Assembly: GCA_030682385.1 (NCBI GenBank)
Contig: JAUXOG010000026.1
Location: 1 to 50,876, forward strand
Source of the DNA: Bacteroidota bacterium
GTDB taxonomy: Bacteria > Bacteroidota > Ignavibacteria > UBA10030 > BY39
Direction of reading: 5' to 3'
DNA length: 50,876 nucleotides
Positions within the stretch are counted from its first letter, which is position 1; each line of letters begins with the position of its first letter. The notes below the pieces were generated by a model. That model was not told the origin of the DNA, did no database searches, and saw nothing but the letters and a program-made list of their open reading frames with translations. Below, one piece after another: positions 16,815 to 24,651 of this stretch. The translations under genes and the position numbers were made by a program.

Positions 16815-19283
16815 ATGAAAATTTTAAGATTCTTTACCTTACTAATACTTTGTATCGGTAACGTTACAGCTCAACCATTATTAGGAGTAACAGGTTCTGA
16901 TTTTCTCATCAGCGAAGAGAATGTTCCATCCACATTTGTTCAGAAAAACGTGAGAGTTTTTCCTAATTCAACTAAAGGCTTCGTTGCTGCATGGGAAGAT
17001 AACAGAGATGGATATCCTGGTTTCTATGCTCAAAAATTCGATCAGTATCATAATCCAATTGGAAAAAATTTTTCCGTGTCTTCCAATTCGATGTTCAGAT
17101 TCATAAATAATTCCTCCTTTCTTTCGATCGGTCATCAAATATCGGCTGGTTATTGGGACGACCAGATGATGTTTGTTAACGGAACGTTTCACGATTCTAC
17201 CGGTAAGCACTTAATATCAAAAACACTTGACTGGGCGATTCTTCCTTGGTGTGGCACTGGTTATCTCGGGGTGGATTACCATTCTGCAAGCACACTCAAT
17301 CAATTTTTATTTCTTATGCGTAATGACGGGCGTATATCAATTTCTAAATATGACGGCATCGGTAACAGACTATACTTTCAGGAGGATTTACTGGAATATC
17401 CAAAAAAGGCAGCGGCTGCTTCGATTGCATCAAGCACTTCCGGGAGATATCTGATGACATGGTTCGAGATCGATGAGAACTATACTGAGACTGGTTATTT
17501 TGGAACTTTCTACGATTCGAACGATTCAATAATTGTTGCAGAAGTTCCCCTTGGTTTTCCTATAAGGTCTTCTGACGAACCTTCTTTTTTTTATCGACCT
17601 ATATTAATGAAGACTGTATGCTTATTAGATAGTGCGTATTTAATCTTCGTCGCAAACACAGATTCAGGGTATGTATATTATCGGAAGTTTAATCTGCAAG
17701 GAAATTCATTATCAGAAGTTCAACGACTGGCGATACCAATCGTTGGAACAACGGACAACTATCTATATAATTTTTCCATCTCGAACATCCAGAACAACAA
17801 ATTTAACATCCTACTCACAAATTCGGGATACCGACTAAGCCAAAGAATTTTAACCAACCACTTATATACATTCAACACAATTGGTAACCCGGCAGGACAT
17901 GTTCCAACCGACAGTACACAGAATTTCAATTTAGGAGAAAGCTTTATTAAAATATCAGACAGTACTTTTTTTGTAGGTACCGATGCAAATAATGATGCAT
18001 ATCTCACCAAATCACTATACTTTTCACCAATTGAAAGCCTCAAATTGAACGATGATGAAGTGGGAAGCAATGAAACCGCACCTCTCGTAACAATGGTCGA
18101 TGACAACCACTTTTTCGCAAGCTGGCAGGACGATGTTAAATACGCGGGGCAACTGCTCGATAAATTTGGAAATAGAGTTAGAAATCCTATAACACTGGAG
18201 GGAAAGTCATGCGACTTCTTTACTGATTGGTCATTCATAAATTCTTGGCAAAGGAATTCAACCTCCGGTTTCACAATTTATGATAGTGATTGGAACGTAG
18301 CCAAACGAGAAACAATAGCAGTCTGTCAAGTTTTGGGGAATTTAAAAATTATATCAGATAGTACTTTTGTGATTCTATATTCAAAAAACGGACAGGACGT
18401 TTGGCTTACATTATACAATAAAAATAGAGTTGATATTTTGACCAGAGAGGTTACTTCATCCGACCAAATTTACGGATTAACGACCTTTATCAACGACAAA
18501 AACTCTTTCTGGATACGATTTGGACGGAAGGTACAATTATTTTCAAATTCACTTGAACCGTTAACAATTGCCACAATCGCCAATGCATCTTTACACCTTG
18601 AAGGCGAAAAATTCCTCCGTATCCACCAAGAATACACATACTATAGACCGCAATACTATGGAACAATCATTCTGTCAACGGGTGATACAATAAAAAATAA
18701 ATTTTTACTGACAAATTACGCCTCTGAGTTATCGTACGGTAAGCTTACTCAAAAAAGTTTTATTGTATTATATAAGACAGGTAATATGATTTATGCAAAA
18801 GCATTTTCGAATGACGGTTTACAAGAGCGCGACTCTGTATTAATACACCGTCCCAATGAAAAAAGTAAGCAACACGGAAATTATGCTGTCCACAATAATA
18901 ATGTTTTTTTCGTCTGGTCAGAGGCACGCACACCATCGCAAGGGTACAGTATATACGGAAATGTTTTTGGTGTTTCTACATTTGTGAGTGTTCAAGAACC
19001 GCCTGCGGGTAAAATTCCACTTCACTTTAATCTTGAGCAGAACTATCCTAACCCATTCAACCCATCAACAATTATCAGATACGATATTCCGGAAAATGGA
19101 CACGTGAAATTGAGTGTGTATGATATCTTGGGAAGAGAAGTGGCAATTTTAGTAAATGAAAATAAGAAAGTTGGAAAATACGAAGTCGAATGGAACGCAA
19201 GCAAATATCCAAGCGGAGTTTACTTTTATCGTCTGATTGCAGAGAGTTTCAGCAATACGAAGCGGATAGTTTTGTTGAAATAA
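16815..19283 (+). CDS. secreted beta-propeller-like protein with T9SS sorting domain
   Basis: An 822-residue protein with a signal peptide (1-19, NVTAQ) and a C-terminal sorting domain (NYPNPFNPSTIIRYDIP to SNTKRIVLLK, about residues 740-822). The middle holds loosely repeated strands of the form W-x-D-(N/D)-x-x-x-G-x-Y-A-Q-x-x-D-x-x-G (for example AAWEDNRDGYPGFYAQKFDQ, ASWQDDVKYAGQLLDKFG and VWSEAR...YSIYG). This suggests a propeller-type fold. No catalytic motif is evident. AAAGGAAA before the ATG is the ribosome-binding site. It follows the Cys-rich T9SS gene by 25 bases. Confidence 0.82.
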   Translation: MKILRFFTLLILCIGNVTAQPLLGVTGSDFLISEENVPSTFVQKNVRVFPNSTKGFVAAWEDNRDGYPGFYAQKFDQYHNPIGKNFSVSSNSMFRFINNSSFLSIGHQISAGYWDDQMMFVNGTFHDSTGKHLISKTLDWAILPWCGTGYLGVDYHSASTLNQFLFLMRNDGRISISKYDGIGNRLYFQEDLLEYPKKAAAASIASSTSGRYLMTWFEIDENYTETGYFGTFYDSNDSIIVAEVPLGFPIRSSDEPSFFYRPILMKTVCLLDSAYLIFVANTDSGYVYYRKFNLQGNSLSEVQRLAIPIVGTTDNYLYNFSISNIQNNKFNILLTNSGYRLSQRILTNHLYTFNTIGNPAGHVPTDSTQNFNLGESFIKISDSTFFVGTDANNDAYLTKSLYFSPIESLKLNDDEVGSNETAPLVTMVDDNHFFASWQDDVKYAGQLLDKFGNRVRNPITLEGKSCDFFTDWSFINSWQRNSTSGFTIYDSDWNVAKRETIAVCQVLGNLKIISDSTFVILYSKNGQDVWLTLYNKNRVDILTREVTSSDQIYGLTTFINDKNSFWIRFGRKVQLFSNSLEPLTIATIANASLHLEGEKFLRIHQEYTYYRPQYYGTIILSTGDTIKNKFLLTNYASELSYGKLTQKSFIVLYKTGNMIYAKAFSNDGLQERDSVLIHRPNEKSKQHGNYAVHNNNVFFVWSEARTPSQGYSIYGNVFGVSTFVSVQEPPAGKIPLHFNLEQNYPNPFNPSTIIRYDIPENGHVKLSVYDILGREVAILVNENKKVGKYEVEWNASKYPSGVYFYRLIAESFSNTKRIVLLK

Positions 19284-19356
19284 TGACTTAGTTATAGGAT
19301 ACAAACTTAAATAACGAATTTGTTTAATTGAAAAATTAAAAAACTTTTAAACTTTT

Positions 19357-20790
19357 ATGGGTAATATAGTGTCTAACCATAAACAAACAAAAAAGACAAC
19401 GAAAATGTATATTACTATAGTTGTATCCTTTTTATTACTATTTAGTACAATCAGTTTTTCAAATGCACAAGCATTTGATTCAACATTGGCTGTTAAATTA
19501 CAGCGTACCCTTGATAGCGTAAGAACAACACAAAATTACAAAGGTATTTCAGCATCAGTAATTATTCCCGGACAAGGGACATGGCTTGGTGTTAGTGGTG
19601 TTTCTCATTCCAATGTTAATATTACTACCGGTATGTATTTAGGAATTGGCAGCAACACTAAGACCATTACGTCTGTACTGGTTTTAAAACTGGCTGAATT
19701 AAATATTTTGAATATTGATGATTCACTGCATAGATGGATTCCCCGGTTTCAGTATGTTGATTCATCGATATCAATCCGTCAATTGCTGAATCATACAAGC
19801 GGGTTATTCGATTATCCATCAAAACCCGGCTATATGGATTCAATTCTTGCCAACCACAACAGGGTTTGGACACCTGAGGAATTACTAATTAAATTTTTAA
19901 GCCCTCCCTACTTTCCAAAAGGACAAGGTTTTTATTATTCAAATACAAACTATCTTATTTTGGGAATGATTGTTAAGGCTGCAACAAACTCTCAGGTTTC
20001 AGTAATGCTAAGGCAACTGATATTTAACCCGTTTAATCTTAATAATACCTATTTTGCTGTCGAGGAAGCAGTACCGGATACTATAGTCCATCCGTGGGTG
20101 AGTGGTATTGATATCAGCGGTAGACCATATACATCACAATTGAGTGGTGCATGGACTGCAGGAGCAATATATTCTACATCAGAGAACATGAGCAGGTGGT
20201 ATCAGCTTCTTTTTGGGGGGCAGGTATTTTCACAGTCTTCATTATCACAAATGCTCACTTTTACACCGCAATCCAGCTATGCTTATGGACTGGGAATTAT
20301 TAAATATTTAATTAGCGGTAGAATCTTATGGGGACACAGCGGTAGTATCAGGGGATATGCTTCACATATGTTATATGATACTGCAATGAAAATGAGCATT
20401 ACGGTACTTGTAAACCAGCTGCCGGGCAATCCTGTAGTTGTTTCTACTGCTTTGTTAAATACTGTAATAAACAATCCTGTTGGAATTAAGGGGAGCTATG
20501 AAAATATTCCTAAATATTTCTATTTATACCAGAACTACCCCAATCCGTTTAACCCAGGTACAACAATAAAATTTGGTTTAAATAACTCAGGATTTACAAC
20601 GCTAAAACTATATGATGTACTTGGAAAAGAAGTGGTAACGCTCGTCAACGAACAACTAAAACCCGGAACATACGAAGTCGAATGGAACGCAAGCAAATAT
20701 CCAAGCGGTGTGTATTTTTACAGACTTGTGGTGAGTTCATCGAAAGTCGGAAGCAATATTTTGACAGGTAGAATGGCTTTGATAAAATAA
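19357..20790 (+). CDS. secreted serine hydrolase (beta-lactamase/DD-peptidase fold) with T9SS sorting domain
   Basis: A 477-residue protein. After an N-terminal signal region (hydrophobic residues about 18-37, SNAQA) comes a class-C beta-lactamase-type domain: nucleophile motif SxxK at Ser99-Asn-Thr-Lys102, YxN at Tyr194-Ser-Asn196, and HxG at His327-Ser-Gly329 in place of KTG. Such proteins include DD-peptidases, esterases and aminopeptidases, so the substrate is open. The sorting domain covers about 393-477 (NYPNPFNPGTTIKF). The first ATG lacks a clear ribosome-binding site; Met17 is an alternative start that would give a more typical signal peptide. At DNA level the sorting domain is a mosaic of segments shared with two upstream genes. 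Confidence 0.88.
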   Translation: MGNIVSNHKQTKKTTKMYITIVVSFLLLFSTISFSNAQAFDSTLAVKLQRTLDSVRTTQNYKGISASVIIPGQGTWLGVSGVSHSNVNITTGMYLGIGSNTKTITSVLVLKLAELNILNIDDSLHRWIPRFQYVDSSISIRQLLNHTSGLFDYPSKPGYMDSILANHNRVWTPEELLIKFLSPPYFPKGQGFYYSNTNYLILGMIVKAATNSQVSVMLRQLIFNPFNLNNTYFAVEEAVPDTIVHPWVSGIDISGRPYTSQLSGAWTAGAIYSTSENMSRWYQLLFGGQVFSQSSLSQMLTFTPQSSYAYGLGIIKYLISGRILWGHSGSIRGYASHMLYDTAMKMSITVLVNQLPGNPVVVSTALLNTVINNPVGIKGSYENIPKYFYLYQNYPNPFNPGTTIKFGLNNSGFTTLKLYDVLGKEVVTLVNEQLKPGTYEVEWNASKYPSGVYFYRLVVSSSKVGSNILTGRMALIK

Positions 20791-20974
20791 GGTAGGCTAT
20801 GAAAACAATAAAATTATTTATATTCAATTTTATTATCCGTTAAACATAGTTAATTTTTGGGATTATGATTTCAAGGGTGTTCATTGTTAATAGCAGGAGC
20901 GCCTTTTTTATTTGTTTCAAAACCTCATTTTTTATAAATTGCATTTTAAATAATGAACCATAGAACAACGTACG

Positions 20975-21316
20975 ATGAAAACTATTCCTCATAGCTACAA
21001 AACGATTTGGCAAACCGTCAAACAGATCCCAAAAGGCAAAGTTGCCACATACGGTCAGGTTGCAGAATTAGCTGACTTAAAAGGTCAAGCACGTCTTGTC
21101 GGATACGCCCTTCATAATCTTCCAGAAAAGTCTAAAATACCTTGGTACCGAGTAATAAACTCTAAGGGTAAAATTTCTTTCACCAACAGCTCTAAAACGT
21201 TTAAATTGCAGCGACGGTTTTTAGTAAAAGAATGCATTGTTTTTTTGAGTAATAAAATTGATCTAGAAAAATATGGTTGGCTAAACAATATTCAGAAACA
21301 ATGGAAGGCTATATGA
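20975..21316 (+). CDS. alkyltransferase-like protein (ATL), MGMT family without active Cys
   Basis: A 113-residue protein with the Ada/MGMT DNA-binding domain: winged helix with KGKVATYGQVAELADLKGQARLVGYALHNLP. The active-site motif reads IPWYRV, with Trp57 where the methyl-accepting Cys of PCHRV would be. ATL proteins of this kind bind O6-alkylguanine, flip it out and channel it to nucleotide excision repair rather than repairing it themselves. The window also encodes UvrB. The usual ATL motif is PWHRV; here His is replaced by Tyr. The last bases overlap a short open frame starting at 21313. Confidence 0.85.
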   Translation: MKTIPHSYKTIWQTVKQIPKGKVATYGQVAELADLKGQARLVGYALHNLPEKSKIPWYRVINSKGKISFTNSSKTFKLQRRFLVKECIVFLSNKIDLEKYGWLNNIQKQWKAI

Positions 21317-21549
21317 TTAAGCAAGATATTACAACAACGACTTCTCCTGTTCTCGATGTTGGAACGCCCGAGTTAAGGTATAAGATTTTGTTTAGTGTGA
21401 ATTAGTGTAACCTGCCCGACGGCAGGCGGGTTCGTGGCAATTGTTTCAGCCACTAATCCGCCAGGCTCGGACAAGTCCCAATAATCTACACAAAAGATCA
21501 TTTTCGCATTCTCTCCGCTCATTGCTCTTCGCTCTATGCTCTTCGCTGT
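21317..21549. other. non-coding or decayed stretch with a small hairpin repeat
   Basis: A 30-codon frame (21313-21405, starting ATG ATT AAG CAA) overlaps the end of the ATL gene but matches nothing I know; it may be the start of a lost gene. It is followed by CCTGCC-CGAC-GGCAGG (21411-21426), a perfect 6-bp hairpin. ATTAGTG and CACTAAT flank it about 40 bases apart, a larger inverted arrangement typical of a dispersed repeat. The rest is T- and C-rich low-complexity sequence. Confidence 0.4.
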
Positions 21550-21671
21550 TTATTCATATATTAATTTAATATTAACAATTTCAGGTCTATTCCCCGTCCG
21601 CACAGGCGGTCCCCAAGTACCAACACCTGACGAAACATAAAAATGCGTACTCCCCTTTTTCAAATATCCCC
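21550..21671 (-). pseudogene. 3' fragment of a second metallophosphoesterase gene
   Basis: Read on minus, this encodes about 40 residues from WGYLKKGSTHFYV to RPEIVNIKLIYE and a stop. It matches the C-terminus of the intact metallophosphoesterase at 22226-23398, with a different tail. At DNA level 21562-21671 equals 22253-22362 except for two mismatches in 110 bases. The match stops abruptly at 21671, where ybaK sequence begins. It is either the remains of a tandem paralogue or a copied fragment. Confidence 0.8.
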
Positions 21672-22025
21672 GAGCATAACACAATCAAAACGATCATAAT
21701 GGAAACGGATACAAAGCAGCCGCTCATTTTTCTGATGCACGGTGATTGTGAAGTTTCGACTAAAAATCTTGCACGCTTATTAGAGGTGAAACACGTAGAA
21801 CCGTGCGATGAGCGGACAGCAGAGAAACATACGGGATATATTTTCGGTGGTATAAGTCCGTTTGGAACACGCAAGCAACTCCCCGTTTATGTCGAAAAAA
21901 CAATTTTTGATTTAGATAAAATATATGTGAACGCAGGCAAAAGAGGATTTTTAGTAGAGATCACGCCGGGAGATTTGGAAAACGCTATTCCAATAACTAA
22001 GGTTGAAGTGGGAATAAAAATGTGA
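21672..22025 (+). pseudogene. ybaK: 5'-truncated ybaK/EbsC-type aminoacyl-tRNA deacylase
   Basis: The frame from EHNTIKTIIMETD to the stop matches the C-terminal two thirds of the YbaK/ProX family, which hydrolyses Cys-tRNA(Pro) and similar mischarged tRNAs. Recognisable blocks are KQPLIFLMHGDCEVSTKNLA, HTGYIFGGISPFGTRK and IYVNAGKRGFLVEI. Complete members have roughly 50 more N-terminal residues; here that part is replaced by the metallophosphoesterase fragment at a sharp junction (21671/21672). An ATG at 21699 could start a shortened product, but the missing part includes core fold strands, so it is probably inactive. Confidence 0.85.
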
Positions 22026-22225
22026 ATTGGGAATCGTGGTTCGTTTTTCGTGAACAATCATTTTTCAATGTTATTTATCATTGATAGTTTGCTTTTCGCT
22101 TCATTCTCCATTCATTATTCGGTGTTCGATATTCATTATTATTTTCAAATATTAATTTGAATTCTTCAACACTTCATCACAATATTTCTCCCCATCTCTG
22201 CTTCACCTTTTCACCCCTTCACCGT

Positions 22226-23398
22226 TCACTCATCACTGGCCTTAGTAAAAAATAATTTAATATTAACAATTTCAGGTCTATTACCTGTCCGCACAGGCGG
22301 TCCCCAAGTACCAACACCTGACGAAACATAAAAATGCGTACTCCCCTTTTTCAAATATCCCCAACTTACTTCATAAATTTTTTCCGCGATGTAATTGAAG
22401 GGCCAAATTTGCCCGTGATGAGTGTGCCCTGATAACTGTAAATCTATTTTATTTTCAACTGCCTCATCTAACCCAATCGGTTGATGATCCATCAAAATTA
22501 TCGGAAGTTTAGAATCCACGTTAGCAATAATTTCTGCAAGTGGTTTTCGAACCTTACCCGTGAACCGTGTGATCGTTCGGTCTTCACGCCCTACAAGCAA
22601 AACTTTATCGTCGATGTTCACTACAGAATCTCTGAGCCAATTAACATTGTGTTTCGAAAAATAACCTGTGGCAGCTTTAACACCACCGATATATTCATGA
22701 TTTCCTGTTATAGCATAGATACCATAAGTCGATTTTAACCGCTCGACACATTTCCCAATATTGTCGTTGATTACTGGGCCGATTGATTCATCAACAAGAT
22801 CACCTGCAAATAATATAAGGTCGGGATTCAGCTTATTAATTTCATCAACTATTTTGCTGAATCGTTCACGCCCGATTATTGTTCCTAAATGAATATCTGA
22901 AACTACAGCTAAGGTAAGTCCACTTGCCCCGTCAACCTTTTTATTGATTTTTATATTTACTGTTTCTATTTTCGGGTGAATAGCATTTAAGTGCCCGACA
23001 ACAATTGTTACTGTAACAATCAACATTACAGAAATCGTGAGATATTTTTTAAATACTTCAAAATTATTTTTGATGAACGATGGAAAGAACGGAACAAAAT
23101 GATTAATCAGACGGAGCAGATCGAACAGGAGTATGAATAGTAAAAAATAGATCATAGCCGCTAGCCAGTATGAACCGATGCTAACTAAAATATCGCTAAC
23201 AAAACTTGGGATGTATCTTTCTAAAATTCTCCCGCCCAAATACGCAAGCGAAAGAAATAAAAATAACACTATGTAATAAATGCGGATGGGCGACTCTTTT
23301 GGAATACCTTGTAATCCACGTTTGAAAATGTAAAAATTGATAAGCCCGTAGATTACAAGTATAATTCCAAAAAAGAAAAAGAAACTACTGTTTCTCAT
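22226..23398 (-). CDS. membrane-anchored metallophosphoesterase (YaeI/YkuE-like)
   Basis: A 390-residue protein with four to five N-terminal membrane segments (residues about 5-25, 40-58, 68-95 and 118-137). A calcineurin-like phosphoesterase domain follows, with the metal motifs Asp168-x-His170 (VSDIHLG), GD200LVD, GN233HE and GHTHHGQ near 320. Relatives hydrolyse UDP-diacylglucosamine or other envelope phosphodiesters; the substrate here is unknown. The ATG directly follows the yceI stop codon, and marR lies upstream, so the three form one operon. Its 3' end has a near-identical copy at 21562-21671. Confidence 0.9.
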   Translation of the reverse strand: MRNSSFFFFFGIILVIYGLINFYIFKRGLQGIPKESPIRIYYIVLFLFLSLAYLGGRILERYIPSFVSDILVSIGSYWLAAMIYFLLFILLFDLLRLINHFVPFFPSFIKNNFEVFKKYLTISVMLIVTVTIVVGHLNAIHPKIETVNIKINKKVDGASGLTLAVVSDIHLGTIIGRERFSKIVDEINKLNPDLILFAGDLVDESIGPVINDNIGKCVERLKSTYGIYAITGNHEYIGGVKAATGYFSKHNVNWLRDSVVNIDDKVLLVGREDRTITRFTGKVRKPLAEIIANVDSKLPIILMDHQPIGLDEAVENKIDLQLSGHTHHGQIWPFNYIAEKIYEVSWGYLKKGSTHFYVSSGVGTWGPPVRTGNRPEIVNIKLFFTKASDE

Positions 23399-23986
23399 TT
23401 ATTTTTCTTTTATAAGTTGGATGTTCAATGTAATATCTACTGTTTTTCCCACAACTAATCCTCCAGTTTCAAGAGGTGCGTTCCATTTAACATCGTAGTC
23501 GAATCGGTTGATGCTTGTTGATGCTTTGAATCCCACTCTTGTATTTCCGTATGAGTCTTTAGCTTCCCCTTTGAATGTTGATTCTAATGTAACAGATTTT
23601 GTAATTCCGTTAATCGTTAAATCACCGACGATGTTGTATTTATCTTTCCCACTCGACTTAAAAGATGTGCTTTTAAAAGTAATAGTCGGAAATTTTTCCG
23701 AATTAAAAAATTCGGGAGTGAGTAAATGTTTATCGCGTCTCTCATTATCGGTACTAACGCTTTTAACATTTATTGTAGCATCTATGCTGCTGCCGGTAAA
23801 GTCGCCCTTCGTTTGCGTCAGCATCACCTCGAATTCTGTAAACCGTCCGGTTACTTCGCTGATAATGAGATGTGTAACTGTAAACTCGACATTGCTGTGA
23901 GCAGGATCGATCTTCCAACCTGTTTGCGATGCTGCTGAAGTTATACTGAATATGATTGCTAAAAAAATATATGTTAGTTTTTTCAT
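23399..23986 (-). CDS. YceI-family periplasmic lipid-binding protein
   Basis: A 195-residue protein with a signal peptide (1-20, SAASQ) and the YceI lipocalin-like barrel: WKIDPAHSNVEFTVTHLIISEVTGRF, STDNERRDKHLLTPEFFNSEKFPTITFKS and a C-terminal VDITLNIQL. YceI barrels bind long isoprenoid or fatty molecules in the periplasm. It sits between a MarR regulator, 17 bases upstream, and the metallophosphoesterase, with which it is contiguous. MarR-YceI pairing is common, suggesting MarR controls the operon. Confidence 0.93.
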   Translation of the reverse strand: MKKLTYIFLAIIFSITSAASQTGWKIDPAHSNVEFTVTHLIISEVTGRFTEFEVMLTQTKGDFTGSSIDATINVKSVSTDNERRDKHLLTPEFFNSEKFPTITFKSTSFKSSGKDKYNIVGDLTINGITKSVTLESTFKGEAKDSYGNTRVGFKASTSINRFDYDVKWNAPLETGGLVVGKTVDITLNIQLIKEK

Positions 23987-24003
23987 TTTATTTTTTTTCC
24001 TTT

Positions 24004-24474
24004 TTATTTTGTGTTATGATTTAATTGTTGAACTATCAGACCTAATTTTTTTAGTAGCTTTGCAAGGTCTGATTGTTCTTTTTCTGTTAAAACTGATATG
24101 AGGTGAGTAATATATTTTGCATGGTTTAAAAAGATTTCATCGAATTTTTTAGAGCCCTTTGCTGTAAGCTGAACTTTTACAACACGCCTGTTTCCCGGTT
24201 CACGTGAACGCTCAACCAGTCCTTCCTTTTCCAAATTATTTACCACCACGGTCATATTTCCGGCACTGACGAGTTGTTTCCTCGTCAATTCACCGATACT
24301 TAACTGACCGAGGTGTCCTAAACATTCTAAAACACAGAATTGTGGCTCAGTTAAGCCATATTTTGCAATATCCTCTGTCGCCTTCTTATTAATTACGGCG
24401 AAAGCCCGGCTCAACTTAACCCATAAATTGAGTGCTAAATCGGTCTTTTTTCCATATTTTTTTGTGGTTTTCAT
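24004..24474 (-). CDS. MarR-family transcriptional regulator
   Basis: A 156-residue winged-helix regulator. The helices LSRAFAVINKKATEDIAKYGLTEPQFCVLECLGHLGQLSIGELTRK and the wing EKEGLVERSREPGNRRVVKVQLTAKG (DxR-type wing with Pro-Gly-Asn) are typical of MarR. It should bind DNA as a dimer and respond to small aromatic or oxidant ligands; the ligand is unknown. It heads the marR-yceI-phosphoesterase operon and is divergent from the secreted protease at 24652. The 177-bp gap is the likely operator region, though I could not single out a palindrome. Confidence 0.92.
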   Translation of the reverse strand: MKTTKKYGKKTDLALNLWVKLSRAFAVINKKATEDIAKYGLTEPQFCVLECLGHLGQLSIGELTRKQLVSAGNMTVVVNNLEKEGLVERSREPGNRRVVKVQLTAKGSKKFDEIFLNHAKYITHLISVLTEKEQSDLAKLLKKLGLIVQQLNHNTK

Positions 24475-24651
24475 AATAATAATTGAAGTTTATACTATTC
24501 AAACTTAAAATAAGTTTAAATAGTTCCCGCTTAATTAAATTTCGAGCCGGAATGGCTAATACCTGTAGTATTGATATAATCTGAACATATTGCTATATTG
24601 AATCCCAGTTAATTAACATTTTTACAATATCAATTTGTTAGGTTCAAATAA

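Noticed and set aside
20799-20843. 14-codon frame with GGTAGG ahead of its ATG (Lys-rich, hydrophobic start)
   Set aside because: It looks like the beginning of a lost secreted protein but is too short to call; no downstream continuation in any frame.
21587-21874. 95-codon minus-strand open frame
   Set aside because: It runs across the junction between the phosphoesterase fragment and ybaK in a frame unrelated to either; it is an overlap artefact.
22026-22225. T/C-rich low-complexity gap between ybaK fragment and phosphoesterase gene
   Set aside because: CATTC-type words repeat loosely, but no defined unit, gene or hairpin stands out.
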